DNA of 64,000 bases from JBAXBF01 sp034429745. GTDB taxonomy: Bacteria > Chloroflexota > Anaerolineae > Anaerolineales > DRKV01. The notes under the pieces are model-generated. The model was not told the origin of the DNA and did not search any database. It saw nothing but the letters and a program-made list of their open reading frames with translations. Every line of letters begins with the position of its first letter. The stretch's first letter is position 1. Made by a program: the position numbers and the translations under genes. Location of the stretch: positions 1-64,000 of the forward strand of contig DAOUFY010000090.1 in the NCBI GenBank assembly GCA_034429745.1, given 5' to 3'. This document shows positions 51,506 to 61,823 of the stretch, in pieces.

Positions 51506-53572
51506 ATGCGTTTGCGGCAGTGGATCGCAGTAAACAGCCTGAATTGCTTTGTCGGCGTGCTTGTCTTATCAGCATGTGCGCCGCAGAAAAACGCGTTCCT
51601 GAATTTGACAAATCCGGCTACATCGGAAACTAAAGATGTGTATTTTAAAGAAATTGAATGCAGCACGTTAAGCACATCATTACCGGTGGATGAAGGGACA
51701 CGCTGCGGCTATCTCACTGTACCCCAGGAGCATGGAAAAAAAAGCAGCAGCACAAAAAAGCTGCGGTTGGCAGTTGTCATCTACAAAAGCAAAGTTGAAC
51801 CTGCCCAACCAGACCCTTTATTTATTGCTCAAGGGGGTCCAGGAGGTTCAACGATTGATACATACGCTCCCATATTAATGGAAAGCTCCATTCGCAATGG
51901 GCGAGATATTGTTTTGTTCGATCAACGCGGTACTATGCATTCCGACCCCCAATTAACTTGCCCAGAGTTCTCGCTTGAATCGCTCACTGCTCTCCAAACC
52001 AATCAAACAAAAGAAAAGAGACAGCAGCTCTCCCTTGAAGCAGCAAAAGCTTGCTACGATCGGCTTGTTGCTCAAGGAATTGATCTTTCGGCGTTTAATA
52101 GCCGTGAAAATGCAGCTGATATAGAGGCGTTGAGGCAGGCCTTAGGTTATCAACGCATTAATTTGTATGGGGTGTCATATGGCACGTTATTGGCTTTGCA
52201 TACTATGCGGTACTTTCCTTCAAGTTTGCGCAGTGTTGTGTTGGACGCAGTAGCTCCACTCCAAACCAATTATATTGCCGAATCGCCGCGTTCTGCGCAT
52301 AATGCCTTTGAAAAGTTGTTCAAGTCATGTCAAGCGGATGAGGCATGCCGTCAAGCATACCCAGATTTAAAGCAGGTGTATTTAAATACAGTAACATACT
52401 TAAATGAGCTGCCGATTACCATTCAGCTAACTCATCCTAAGACACAGCAGAAAATTCAGGTGCTGCTCGATGGAGATACTTTTCAGAATACTTTGTTTCG
52501 TTTGTTGTATATTTCGCCTTTTTTGCCTGCTTTGCCAAAACTGATTCAAGATGTAGCAGACGGCAATTATGATTTGCTTTCACTGTTTCTTTCTTTGCTG
52601 GTGTTTGATGATTCTACGAGTTTAGGGATGTTTTTCTCGGTGGTGTGCACAGAATATGATCAATTCACCCCTTCAGATTCAGCGACGCCGCAATCTCCCA
52701 TTGCCCTGCAAAAGTATTGGGAAACGGAAAACATAGAGAAGGTATGTGGATTATGGAAAGTAAAGCAAACTGTTACAAACCATACACCAGTAAAGAGTGA
52801 TATTCCCACCTTAGTCCTTTCAGGAGCTTTTGATCCTATTACGCCTGAAACTTTCGCACTCATGACAGCTAAAACTCTAAGCCGCAGCTATAGCTTTACA
52901 TTTCCCAACGTTGGACATGGAGTAATGTTCACTGGGGAATGCCAAGATCAGATCCTCGAAGAATTTTTGCAAAATCCACTAAAACCACCTCAGGCAAGCT
53001 GTTTGAGCTCTTTAAACCCGCCCCAGTTCTATACCTCCGCAACGGTCATCCATTTGCCGGTTTTCATTCGGCTGCTTAATTTGCAAGCCGCAGCATGGCT
53101 GCAAGTGATTTTTTATTGGATATGTTTATTGGTGATGCTATCTGCAGCCGGTATTCTTCTTTCACCACGTTTAGCACAGCTGTGGAATAATGAGATAGTG
53201 TTACACGTCTCATGGGCATCTTTCAAATCGCTCATTAAAGACAGTTTGCTTGCCGCAAAAGTTTTAGCTGCGCTTAATAGTGCTGCTGTTTTGTTGTTCA
53301 CTATCTTATTTGTGATCATTGTTAGTTATTTATTTTCCACCAACGACATTCGACTGTACTTCGGTTTACCGGTTCAATATAAACCGTTGTTTGTTATTCC
53401 TTTGCTTAATCTAGTAATAACTTTCTTTATGGGATTCCTTGTCCTGAGAGCTTGGCTGCTTTCTAAGTGGAATCGGCTTTGGCGGATATATTACACTGTG
53501 ATGACTTTGGCGGCTGTTTTTCTCATTTCCATTTGGCATGTCTGGGGTATATTGGGCGCATGGATCAATTAA
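51506..53572 (+). CDS. Lipoprotein alpha/beta hydrolase (TAP-like peptidase) with C-terminal membrane helices
   Basis: 688 residues. Lipoprotein signal ending VLVLSAC. The hydrolase fold has the oxyanion HGGPGG-type loop (FIAQGGPGGST), catalytic Ser224 in GVSYG, Asp in SGAFDPITP and His in NVGHGVMF, as in tripeptidyl/prolyl aminopeptidases of the TAP-like group. After ~residue 535 come about four transmembrane segments, an unusual addition. GAGGAAGGA precedes ATG. It begins 12 nt after the NBR1-Ig lipoprotein, and the two may form an operon. Confidence 0.86.
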   Translation: MRLRQWIAVNSLNCFVGVLVLSACAPQKNAFLNLTNPATSETKDVYFKEIECSTLSTSLPVDEGTRCGYLTVPQEHGKKSSSTKKLRLAVVIYKSKVEPAQPDPLFIAQGGPGGSTIDTYAPILMESSIRNGRDIVLFDQRGTMHSDPQLTCPEFSLESLTALQTNQTKEKRQQLSLEAAKACYDRLVAQGIDLSAFNSRENAADIEALRQALGYQRINLYGVSYGTLLALHTMRYFPSSLRSVVLDAVAPLQTNYIAESPRSAHNAFEKLFKSCQADEACRQAYPDLKQVYLNTVTYLNELPITIQLTHPKTQQKIQVLLDGDTFQNTLFRLLYISPFLPALPKLIQDVADGNYDLLSLFLSLLVFDDSTSLGMFFSVVCTEYDQFTPSDSATPQSPIALQKYWETENIEKVCGLWKVKQTVTNHTPVKSDIPTLVLSGAFDPITPETFALMTAKTLSRSYSFTFPNVGHGVMFTGECQDQILEEFLQNPLKPPQASCLSSLNPPQFYTSATVIHLPVFIRLLNLQAAAWLQVIFYWICLLVMLSAAGILLSPRLAQLWNNEIVLHVSWASFKSLIKDSLLAAKVLAALNSAAVLLFTILFVIIVSYLFSTNDIRLYFGLPVQYKPLFVIPLLNLVITFFMGFLVLRAWLLSKWNRLWRIYYTVMTLAAVFLISIWHVWGILGAWIN

Positions 53573-54411
53573 GGAAAGATTTTGTCTTTAACCCGAGCAA
53601 TCTGCAGAATTATGTTGACTGCCCGTATCGGTTTTATCTTAAGCACGTGCTTAACCTTGCTTGGCCGGCACCCTTGACTGATGATTATCTTCTGTTAGAA
53701 AAAACCTTAAAGCACGGACAGGCTCTTCATCAGTTGATATTTCAGCAGAGTATAGGTATGCCAATTGAGTGGTTGTATGTGTGCGCTGAACAAGAAGGCG
53801 TTACAGAATGGTGGAAAAATTTTCACGATTTTGGAATGAAAGCCGTCGAAAAGGAAGCTCAAGGGTTTGAAGATATTCATTATTATTATGAAATTCCTCT
53901 CCAAGTTGAACTGAACGGATTTCGCTTAAGCGGTGTATTGGACTTGCTGCTTGTTGGTATGGGGGAGAAAGCATGCATATTTGATTGGAAAAGCGGCGGC
54001 AAAACAGCGTATCCTAAGCTAAGAGAGCAGTTAGCCGCACGTATCCAAACCCAATGCTATCCTCTGTTAGTGTATTTAGCACGGCATTTACCGCTGGATT
54101 CTCATAAAATCGAAACAGTCGGCATGATATATTGGTTTGCCGGAAACCCGCAGCTGCCAATTGAATTTAAGTATGATAAAAAAGAGTTGGAAGCATTACA
54201 GGATAAATTCTCTTGCCTGCTTCAGCAAATTTCACAGGATGTAGATTTCGAGAAAACTGCACAGACTCGACATTGCATTACATGCAGCTATCGGACGTAT
54301 TGTGAAAGAATAGATCTAGCGGTTGCAGAAGAAGATCGTGATCTTGATGAAGCTGTTATTGAGAGCCTAGAGGATGATTATAATAAGAGTGGGGATATAT
54401 TAGAACAATAG
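53560..54411 (+). CDS. Cas4/RecB-like PD-(D/E)XK nuclease family protein
   Basis: About 283 residues from ATG 53560 (MDQLRKDFVFNPSNLQNY), overlapping the previous gene by 13 nt. Nuclease core residues: the Asp in SGVLDLLL, followed by the Asp-x-Lys of IFDWKSGGKT. One cysteine near the N-terminus (YVDCPYRFYL) and three in CITCSYRTYC fit a four-Cys iron-sulfur cluster as in Cas4 and AddB. No Cas genes or CRISPR repeats are in the window, so it is probably a standalone DNA-repair or recombination nuclease. Confidence 0.83.
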   Translation: MDQLRKDFVFNPSNLQNYVDCPYRFYLKHVLNLAWPAPLTDDYLLLEKTLKHGQALHQLIFQQSIGMPIEWLYVCAEQEGVTEWWKNFHDFGMKAVEKEAQGFEDIHYYYEIPLQVELNGFRLSGVLDLLLVGMGEKACIFDWKSGGKTAYPKLREQLAARIQTQCYPLLVYLARHLPLDSHKIETVGMIYWFAGNPQLPIEFKYDKKELEALQDKFSCLLQQISQDVDFEKTAQTRHCITCSYRTYCERIDLAVAEEDRDLDEAVIESLEDDYNKSGDILEQ

Positions 54412-54501
54412 TTCGGTTGTAGAAGAATAGAGAGTATGATGTTCTGTTTTAAGATAGGGAGTACTATAAATTTAGCTCAACAAATTTAAGGAGGTGAAAC
54501 T

Positions 54502-54900
54502 ATGGCAATGTTGACATGGAATGATTCATTTTCTGTTCAAGTAGAAGAGTTGGATAACCAACACAAACGCTTAATTAACTTAATCAACCAGCTTCATGAT
54601 GCGATGATCGAAGGCAAGGGACGCAGCATATTAGCTCCAATTCTAGATGAATTGGTTGATTATACCCAAACTCATTTTACTGCCGAAGAAGTAATGATGA
54701 AGAAATGTGATTTTCCGGGTTTAGCGGAACATAAAAAAGCGCATGAAGAGCTTACCCAACAAGTTAAGGATTTTCAGGAACGCTACAGCAGAGGGCAGAT
54801 ATCTATTACTGTAGAGTTATTGAATTTTCTGCATGATTGGCTTGTAAACCATGTTCTTTCGATGGATAAACGTTACGCGCCTTATCTGGCGAAATCCTAA
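54502..54900 (+). CDS. Bacteriohemerythrin
   Basis: 132-residue four-helix protein with a diiron site: His in DNQHKRL, His and Glu in THFTAEE, the two His of EHKKAHEE, and His/Asp in NHVLSMDKRY. It binds O2 or related ligands, acting in oxygen sensing, storage or detoxification. A strong AAGGAGGTG lies 6-7 nt before ATG. It is a standalone gene; the chemoreceptor is a gene away. Confidence 0.93.
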   Translation: MAMLTWNDSFSVQVEELDNQHKRLINLINQLHDAMIEGKGRSILAPILDELVDYTQTHFTAEEVMMKKCDFPGLAEHKKAHEELTQQVKDFQERYSRGQISITVELLNFLHDWLVNHVLSMDKRYAPYLAKS

Positions 54901-54976
54901 ATATTGCAAAGTATGTTGGTGTGCGAGCCAGTGAGTATAATAGAGCAATAAACATAAACAAGTAAGGAGAATTCTT

Positions 54977-55534
54977 ATGCCTCAAACACGTGAAACCTAC
55001 AAAGTTGAAATCAGCGGAGTTGTTCGCCATCTTCCCCTGTTTGAAGTAGCAGCGGGGTTGAGAATAGCCGTATTAAATATCTTAGGTGATACAGAATTAG
55101 TTCGAGCTGCCTCAAAAGCTTTAGCGAAAAAACTAGCTGAGTTGGAGTATGACACGTTGGTTACGGCCGAAGCAAAGAGCATTCCCCTCATTCATGTGCT
55201 TTCGGAAGAAACCCAAAAACCGTATGTAGTTCTGCGAAAGAGCTATAAACCGTATATGGGAGAAAGTCTATCGGCAGAGACTCTCTCTATTACTACAGGC
55301 AAACCGCAAAAGTTGTACCTTGATGAGAAGGATCGGCCATTGTTGGAGGGTAAAAGGGTGATTTTAGTGGATGACGTAATCAGTACAGGCTCTACATTGG
55401 ATGGCATGAAGAAAGTGGTGGAAAATGCCGGCGGGATTATAACTGCAAAGGCAGCAATTTTCACGGAAGGTGATGATCCCCAAGAGTGGAAGGAGGTAAT
55501 TGCTTTAGGCAACTTGCCGCTTTTTCGTTCATAA
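54977..55534 (+). CDS. Phosphoribosyltransferase family protein (Apt-like)
   Basis: 185 residues with the PRPP-binding loop ILVDDVISTGSTLDGM. The rest resembles adenine phosphoribosyltransferase-like proteins (Ala-Lys-Ser-Ile-Pro block, YVVLRKSYKPYM). Such enzymes salvage purine bases or act as purine-sensing regulators. AAGGAG precedes ATG. A TATAAT lies near 54937-54942. Confidence 0.82.
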   Translation: MPQTRETYKVEISGVVRHLPLFEVAAGLRIAVLNILGDTELVRAASKALAKKLAELEYDTLVTAEAKSIPLIHVLSEETQKPYVVLRKSYKPYMGESLSAETLSITTGKPQKLYLDEKDRPLLEGKRVILVDDVISTGSTLDGMKKVVENAGGIITAKAAIFTEGDDPQEWKEVIALGNLPLFRS

Positions 55535-55575
55535 AGGCGATTAACACTAATTTTAGAGAGTTATCAATACTGATT

Positions 55576-55603
55576 ATGACAAATATTATAATAATGGTAT
55601 AAT
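55576..55603 (+). promoter_or_regulatory. Sigma-70-like promoter of the chemoreceptor gene
   Basis: ATGACA (55576-55581), 16-nt spacer, TATAAT (55598-55603), about 65 nt ahead of the start. The surroundings are very AT-rich, so alternative -10 matches exist. Confidence 0.55.
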
Positions 55604-55668
55604 AAATTATTATAAAATCCTTTGCACTTCTTCCTCAGAGCAATGACTATTTATTAAGGAGTGATAGC

Positions 55669-57783
55669 ATGAAAATAAAAGCCTTTTTTGAACGCAGCAT
55701 AATCTATAAAATTGGGGCAATCTTAGCGGTTTTTGAATTACTGCTTGTGGGATCAGTATTGGTAGTCATTAGCATGCTGAAACAGCTTGAAGCTGATACG
55801 TTAGTTGTTAATGTGGCAGGGCGGCAGCGCATGCTATCGCAAAGGATGACAAAAAATGCATTAATTATTGCCAGAACCCAGAATGATCAAGCACGCACAG
55901 CATTGCAAAACGACAAAAAGCTGTTTGAACGATCATTAAATGGGCTGCTTCAGGGCGATATGGAGATGAAGCTGCCAGCAGCTTCATCTCTAATGCAGGC
56001 GAAAGTCAATGGACTGATAAGTGCTTATCAGCCCTTGAAGCAAGCATTTGACTCAGTATTGACTTATCCGCCCCATAATACGGAATTTGTAAGTGCAATG
56101 GAAGCCATTCTAGAAAACAATGAGGTTGTCTTAAAAAAAGCGGATGAGGTAACTGCTGCTTTTCAGAATGAATCCGAAGCAAAAAGCCGGCAGTTGTTAT
56201 GGGTGCTATATGGAGTTGGATTTATAGGGTTGATTATCTTTGTTGTTTCGCTCTTTCTGATCAAGCGTACATTAGAACCTTTAAAAGCGGTTGTAGATGC
56301 AGCACATGGCATAGCATATGATGATCTAGCGTCTATGGCACAAGTGGCTCAAGCTATATCGGAGGGCGATTTACGCCATCAGGTTGTAATAAAAGTACAG
56401 CCCATCTCCATTGACTCTAAGGATGAAATAGGAAGGTTAGCTGAAGCATTCAATCAAATGATTGATAGTCTTTGGAGAGTTGGAAAAGCCTTTGGGGATA
56501 TGAACGAGAAATGGAAAGGAATGCTGCAACAAATTGCCCATGATGTTGCCCAATTGAATGAAGCTTCTCGCAACATGAGTGAGGCTGCTGGGCAGTCGAA
56601 GGAAGCAACTCAACAAATTAGTATAACGATCATGGAAATTTCAAAAGGCATTCTTCAGCAAACAGAAGCTGTTACACGCACAAGCGAAGCAATGCAGCAA
56701 TTAGAAAGTGCCATAGAAGAGGTAGAAATGGGAGCTCGCAACCAGAGTGAAACAGTACTCAGTTCTCGCCCAATGATGGAAGAGCTGATGCAAACTTCTT
56801 CTGATATTCAGAATGGTGTCAATGAGCAAGCCCAAAGCCTCGATCATGCGGTTAAGGTAAGCCAGAATGTTTCTTCTGTCATCCATGAAACTATCTCATA
56901 TTCTGAACAGGTTACCGAGAAATCGCAGGAGTCGGCTCAAGCAGCTGTTCAGGGTGCGCGAATGGCAAGCGACATTTCGCAGGGAGTGATGCAGGTGAAA
57001 AATGCAGCTGAAGCCTTAGCGCAGCGCATTCATGATTTAAGCGATAATGTGAGCAAAATTAATGTGGTGATTGATACGATTGAAGACGTAGCTAATCAGA
57101 CTAATTTGCTGGCATTAAATGCGGCGATTGAAGCAGCTAGAGCAGGAACGTATGGGCGCGGCTTTGCTGTTGTAGCTGATGAAGTACGCAAGCTGGCGGA
57201 ACGAACGAGCTCGGCAACACAGGAAGTTGGAGAAATGATCCGCAACATACAAATACGCTCAGGCGAGGCAGTTGCCACAATGAATAGGGCAGCCAAGGAA
57301 GTTCAGGAAGTGGTGGATTTAACCTTTCAAGCTAAACAGCAGTTTGAGGGAATTGCCAGCACCACTCAAACTTCAGCTGAAACGGTTCAGACAATTCGCA
57401 CCTCGTTAAAATTGGTGTTGGACGCACAAAACCAATTAGAACAAGCGATCCAACAGGCGATGGGAGTAGCTGAAAGAAATCGTCATGTAGCCGAACAGAT
57501 GAGCATAAATGCTGTTCAATTGATGGAAAAAAGCCAGCAGGTAGGAGCAATAAGCCAAGAAAACTTAAACATAACTCAGGAGATGACGAATAATGCTCAC
57601 CAAGTAAGTGAGATGATAGAACAGGTGGCAAGTGTAAGTGAACAAACAAGTGCGGCGGCAGAAGAAGTCTCTGCTTCCGCAAGTGAAGTAAGTGGTCAGG
57701 CAAACCAAGTTTCCCAGGCAGCAGAAAGCTTGCGATTCTTAGCGGAATCGCTGCAGCAGTTATTCCAAGGGTTTAAAGTGTGA
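55669..57783 (+). CDS. Methyl-accepting chemotaxis protein with PilJ-type sensor domain
   Basis: 704 residues. TM1 at ~11-33, then a type IV-pili methyl-accepting sensor (PilJ/NarX-like) domain marked by [20 protein letters not shown]2 at ~178-200, a HAMP region, then a long cytoplasmic coiled coil with the signalling tip [21 protein letters not shown]. It would signal to CheA through CheW. The PilJ-like domain is found in receptors for flagella and for pili; nearby flagellar genes make either possible. AAGGAG precedes ATG. Confidence 0.92.
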   Translation: MKIKAFFERSIIYKIGAILAVFELLLVGSVLVVISMLKQLEADTLVVNVAGRQRMLSQRMTKNALIIARTQNDQARTALQNDKKLFERSLNGLLQGDMEMKLPAASSLMQAKVNGLISAYQPLKQAFDSVLTYPPHNTEFVSAMEAILENNEVVLKKADEVTAAFQNESEAKSRQLLWVLYGVGFIGLIIFVVSLFLIKRTLEPLKAVVDAAHGIAYDDLASMAQVAQAISEGDLRHQVVIKVQPISIDSKDEIGRLAEAFNQMIDSLWRVGKAFGDMNEKWKGMLQQIAHDVAQLNEASRNMSEAAGQSKEATQQISITIMEISKGILQQTEAVTRTSEAMQQLESAIEEVEMGARNQSETVLSSRPMMEELMQTSSDIQNGVNEQAQSLDHAVKVSQNVSSVIHETISYSEQVTEKSQESAQAAVQGARMASDISQGVMQVKNAAEALAQRIHDLSDNVSKINVVIDTIEDVANQTNLLALNAAIEAARAGTYGRGFAVVADEVRKLAERTSSATQEVGEMIRNIQIRSGEAVATMNRAAKEVQEVVDLTFQAKQQFEGIASTTQTSAETVQTIRTSLKLVLDAQNQLEQAIQQAMGVAERNRHVAEQMSINAVQLMEKSQQVGAISQENLNITQEMTNNAHQVSEMIEQVASVSEQTSAAAEEVSASASEVSGQANQVSQAAESLRFLAESLQQLFQGFKV

Positions 57784-57806
57784 ATAGTTCAAGTTACTTA
57801 TGGGGT

Positions 57807-60236
57807 TTATCCGGCAGAAATTGGCGGAAAGAAAACTTGAAATGTTGTACCTTGAGCTGGGTGACTGGTGAAAGTAATATCTCCGTTATGACTCTTTATG
57901 ATGCCCTTTATAATGGCTAATCCTAGCCCTGTGCCAACACCGACGGGTTTTGTGGTAAAGAAGGGGTCAAAAATTTTGCTCTGCAGTTCATAGGGTATGC
58001 CTTTGCCACTGTCGGCGACTTCCAGGCAAACCATTTCTATGACCTGGGATTCTTCTCCTGAAACAGTAAGCAATTTGTGAGGGGCAGTATAGGTGCGGAT
58101 GTGAATTGTTCCGTTTTCTTCAATGGCATCGCGCGCGTTGGTCAGCAGATTGAGAATTACTTGTCCAAGTTGTCCCTTATTTGCTGCAATGGGGGGTAAG
58201 TTTTCGCAGAGTTCCGTGAAAAATTCAATATGAGAAAGCTTTTTCAGCTGCGGCTCGAATAGGAGCAAGGTTTCGTGGACCACTTCGTTTAAATTGATTG
58301 GTTCAAGATGTATGTCATCAACATGAGCATAAATGTTTAACGATTTGACAATATCCACTACCCTCCAGGCGTTTCGCTCAAGCATTTGAAGGTAGCGCTG
58401 TAAGTCCTCGACTTGCACTTCACCTTTGTCTAGGCGGGCTAATAGGCTTTGGCAAACCCCGGTAATGACTTGCATTGGGTTATTAATCTCATGGGCTACG
58501 CCAGCCGCCATCATGCCAAGAGAAGCCATCTTTTCGGTTTGCATCATGGTTTCTTGGAGACGTTTGCGCTCGGTAATATCGCGCATAACAAATAAAATGA
58601 AATTTTCTTCAATAATCGTGTAAGGAGAGATGGTAGCTTCTAAGAGTATTTCATTGCCGGCTTTGGTATGCATGAGTATTTCCGGTATGATTACACCTTT
58701 GGTTGGCTCAAGTTCTGCTAAATGCTCAATTAAACAATCGGAATGATTGGGGTGAACGAGGGCACAGAGGGTAGTCCCGATCAATTCGTTTTTGTTGTAC
58801 CCTAAAGCAGTACAGGCGGCTGGATTGACTTCATAAATGATACGATGTTGATCTACGACAAAGATCATCTCTGCTGCAGCGTTGAAGATGGCGCGAAAAT
58901 GCGCCTCAGAAGCGATGCGCGCTTGTTCGGTTTTTTTACGCTCATTAATGTCTATAGCAACCCCAAGCACACGGAGAGGTTTTCCCTCAGGATCGCGTTC
59001 AACGACTTTACCGCTGCTGAGTATCCATTTCCAAGCGCCGTTTTTAGTGCGTAGGCGATATTCCATTTGGTGAGAGGAGATGTTACCAGCGATGTAATCC
59101 TGCAGCAGCTGATTAACCTGCGGTTGGTCGTCAGGATGGATGGAATTTTTCATACTAATTATGTCGATCTGCTGGGCTTCGTCAGGAGAATAGCCTAACA
59201 TGGCTGCCCAGCGTTGGTCGGTTGTACGCTTACCGCTGGGAATATCCCATGAATAAATACCTATATTGCCTGCATCTAGGGCTTGTTCCAGCCAGGCTTC
59301 TTTTTCACGCAGTTCCTTTTCAATAAGCTTAAGTTGAGTTATATCATTGAATAGGGTAGCAAAATGGCGCGGTGCTGGGCTGTAAGCCCGTACCAAATAA
59401 TATTTGCCTAATTCCTTAGAGTAGTTAGCGATTGTAGTGGGTTTGCCACTTAAGGCTACCTGCCCATAAGTCTCAATCCAGTATGGTTCAAGTTGGGGCA
59501 GCACTTCTAAGACTGTCTTACCGATAAGCTGTTCGCGCTTTAAACCAGTTAATTCCTCGAAGGCTGGATTGATTTCGAGAAAGCGATAGTCGCATGGTTT
59601 TCCATTATCATCAAGAATAATCTCATGCAGCGCAAAGCCTTCCTGGATAAATTCAAATAGGTTGCGATAGCGCTGTTCGCTTTCGCGAATGGCTATATCA
59701 GCAGCTTTTTGGCTGGTGATATCTTGGGTGAGCACTAAAACGCGCTCGAATGTTTGCTCATAGCCCGGTAGTACGGTCCAGTAGAGGTGAATATGGATAA
59801 TTTCACCTTGCAAGTTATAATTGGTTGTCTCGAAGGAAAAATTTGTTTGACCTTGGGCAATATTCACCAGCTCCTGCTGAAAGGTTTGCATACCTTCGCG
59901 GGTGAGGTATTGAGTGAGATGATCATATAGTTCTTGAGGTGATGAAGCAGAATACATTTTGGCTGCTGCCTGATTGATTTGTGAGACTTGAACTTTGTTG
60001 GCTAACTCAGCAACAGCCTCAGGATGTTCGTTAAAGTAGGCTTCAAAATCTGTTATGCCTTTGAGTTTCAGCTCTTCGATAGCTTTTTTGACAGCTGAAA
60101 AATCCTGTTCCCAAAGACCAACCGGCATGCTGTTAAAGATCAGGCGATAACGTGCTTCATCAGCTTGCAAAGCGGCTATTTGTATTTTAACTTCTTCGGA
60201 AAGCTGATCGTCAAATAATGGAAATTGGTTTTTCAA
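57807..60236 (-). CDS. Multi-PAS sensor histidine kinase
   Basis: 809 residues, no membrane segment. Four PAS/PAC modules in series (roughly 25-160, 180-300, 310-435, 440-560) precede a HisKA phosphoacceptor helix with GVAHEINNPMQV, then a HATPase_c domain (NLLTNARDAIEENG, DSGKGIPYELQSKIFDPFF, GTGLGLAI). It should autophosphorylate in response to a cytosolic signal; the DNA around it has no response regulator, so its partner is elsewhere. It converges on the chemoreceptor gene with a 23-nt gap. Confidence 0.92.
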   Translation of the reverse strand: MKNQFPLFDDQLSEEVKIQIAALQADEARYRLIFNSMPVGLWEQDFSAVKKAIEELKLKGITDFEAYFNEHPEAVAELANKVQVSQINQAAAKMYSASSPQELYDHLTQYLTREGMQTFQQELVNIAQGQTNFSFETTNYNLQGEIIHIHLYWTVLPGYEQTFERVLVLTQDITSQKAADIAIRESEQRYRNLFEFIQEGFALHEIILDDNGKPCDYRFLEINPAFEELTGLKREQLIGKTVLEVLPQLEPYWIETYGQVALSGKPTTIANYSKELGKYYLVRAYSPAPRHFATLFNDITQLKLIEKELREKEAWLEQALDAGNIGIYSWDIPSGKRTTDQRWAAMLGYSPDEAQQIDIISMKNSIHPDDQPQVNQLLQDYIAGNISSHQMEYRLRTKNGAWKWILSSGKVVERDPEGKPLRVLGVAIDINERKKTEQARIASEAHFRAIFNAAAEMIFVVDQHRIIYEVNPAACTALGYNKNELIGTTLCALVHPNHSDCLIEHLAELEPTKGVIIPEILMHTKAGNEILLEATISPYTIIEENFILFVMRDITERKRLQETMMQTEKMASLGMMAAGVAHEINNPMQVITGVCQSLLARLDKGEVQVEDLQRYLQMLERNAWRVVDIVKSLNIYAHVDDIHLEPINLNEVVHETLLLFEPQLKKLSHIEFFTELCENLPPIAANKGQLGQVILNLLTNARDAIEENGTIHIRTYTAPHKLLTVSGEESQVIEMVCLEVADSGKGIPYELQSKIFDPFFTTKPVGVGTGLGLAIIKGIIKSHNGDITFTSHPAQGTTFQVFFPPISAG

Positions 60237-60267
60237 AACATCTCCCTATTGCTTCCCAAACAAGCGT

Positions 60268-61365
60268 TTAATAAATGCCATGTTTTTTCACAGCGTTGAT
60301 AAACGCTTCTACGTTTTCCATCGGAGTGTCAGCTTGGATGATATGAGCTGGGGCACACATATAGCCGCCGCCTTCACCGAGAATGCGGATTTTTTCTGCA
60401 ACATCTGCTTCAATTTCAGCAGGCGAGCCTTGCGGCAGCAGCTGCTGTTGATCTATCGCTCCCCAAAAAGACAAGCGGTTACCAAATTTTGTTTTGAGTT
60501 CTTTCGCGTCATGACCGGGAACATTTGGCTGAACTGGGTTAAAGACTTCCAACCCAACTTCGATCCAATCATCTAAAATGGGAGCAACTGCGCCATCGCA
60601 ATGCTGCATAATGATTATGTTGGGGTTGGCAGCTTTTAGCTCAGCATAAATTTGGCGATAGCGTTCTTTGAAATAGCGGCGCCACATGCGCGGTGAAATG
60701 ATCATACCGTGCTGAGCTCCAAAATCGTCTCCACACCAAATGCCATCCACGCCCAAGGAAATTAGTTTTTTCCCGACAGCTAAAGCAAAGTCCTTCGTTT
60801 TATCCATCAGGGCTTCAACATACGGCTTTCCTTCTGCCATGTCTTCCAGCAGTTTTTGAGTTCCAACAAGCTGCTGCATCATGTCGTACATGGTTAATTC
60901 CATATCCCCAATAATAAAGTACTCATCCTTGTATTTTTTTATCAGAGCTTCGGCGTCGTCGTACCGTCCGTCGGCTAATGGATCGGGGAAGGGGAAGTCA
61001 AGCACTTCTTGAACCTCATTGACATGAGCCATGGGGTGCTTAATTACTTCCATATAGAGGAAACCTTGGCGCATGACCATGCCAAACTCGTTGGTCAAAT
61101 TACCGTCTTTGTCAATATGGGGGGTGTAGCCGCGCGGCAAGCTTCCTCCAACAATGACACAATCGCTGCCCATGGCAATGCGCAGCTCATTAGCAGAAAT
61201 GCGGTAAGTTACATCCTCGTAGTAAGATGGAGTGTAATGGGCTGGAATGCCGTATTTTTTGCTAAAGGCGTCGGTCAACGAACGGCATAGGTCAAATTGA
61301 AGCGGGACTCGATCGGGCAATTCCTTGCGAGTAAGTGCAGCAAAGACGCGTTGTTTTGAGTTCAT
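60268..61365 (-). CDS. Uroporphyrinogen decarboxylase (UroD) family protein
   Basis: About 365 residues from ATG 61365, with AAGGAG 7 nt upstream. It has the UroD/MtaA fold blocks (ELPDRVPLQFDLCRS, GDMELTMYDMM, HCDGAVAPILDDWIEVGLE, GGGYMCAPAHIIQ). The usual HxCG zinc motif of the MtaA methyltransferases is HCDG here, so a cobalamin methyltransferase role is doubtful. Such UroD-like proteins recur beside sugar catabolism genes; here it follows rhamnose mutarotase with a 10-nt gap. Its reaction is unknown. Confidence 0.8.
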   Translation of the reverse strand: MNSKQRVFAALTRKELPDRVPLQFDLCRSLTDAFSKKYGIPAHYTPSYYEDVTYRISANELRIAMGSDCVIVGGSLPRGYTPHIDKDGNLTNEFGMVMRQGFLYMEVIKHPMAHVNEVQEVLDFPFPDPLADGRYDDAEALIKKYKDEYFIIGDMELTMYDMMQQLVGTQKLLEDMAEGKPYVEALMDKTKDFALAVGKKLISLGVDGIWCGDDFGAQHGMIISPRMWRRYFKERYRQIYAELKAANPNIIIMQHCDGAVAPILDDWIEVGLEVFNPVQPNVPGHDAKELKTKFGNRLSFWGAIDQQQLLPQGSPAEIEADVAEKIRILGEGGGYMCAPAHIIQADTPMENVEAFINAVKKHGIY

Positions 61366-61375
61366 TTTGTACTCC

Positions 61376-61699
61376 TTAATCCAAGTGAAATACTTCTTCG
61401 AGCTCAATCATGCTCTCATCGGCGTGTGCTCCCCCTAAATTTTCAAAATAAGGCGCCATAAAGTCTTGCCATTTGGCATTAATCTCTTCTTTTGCCATGC
61501 CGGCTAAAGCTTCTTGAAAGCTGTGAGGGGTTTCAAAATATCCAAAGAGTAAGCCGTCTTCACGCATGAAGAGAGAATAATTATGCCAGCCATTGCGTCT
61601 AAGGGCGTCTAGCATTTCTGGCCAGACAGCTTGATGATGTTTTTTATATTCTTCAATTTTATCTTGCTTTACTTTTAAAACAAATCCGACTCGTTTCAT
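61376..61699 (-). CDS. rhaM: L-rhamnose mutarotase
   Basis: 107 residues. It matches RhaM (EYKKHHQAVWPEMLDALRRNG, GYFETPHSFQEAL, KWQDFMAPYFE), including the active-site His near residue 22. It interconverts alpha and beta L-rhamnose before isomerisation. The UroD-like gene follows by 10 nt, and the sugar-binding protein gene lies upstream in the same direction. The neighbourhood suggests uptake and use of rhamnose or a related deoxysugar. Confidence 0.9.
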   Translation of the reverse strand: MKRVGFVLKVKQDKIEEYKKHHQAVWPEMLDALRRNGWHNYSLFMREDGLLFGYFETPHSFQEALAGMAKEEINAKWQDFMAPYFENLGGAHADESMIELEEVFHLD

Positions 61700-61823
61700 G
61701 GTGGCTCCTGAGTGATCAAATTGCTGTAGTAAAGAAGCTCCCTAGCACGATATTTCTAGGAAAGATATTTCTGATTCGTGCAAGGGAGCTTGGTGAACAA
61801 TAAGTTAAGTTACTACACTATGG

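Noticed and set aside
53560..54411. CRISPR-Cas locus
   Set aside because: Only a Cas4-like fold is present; no regularly spaced repeats and no other cas genes in the window.
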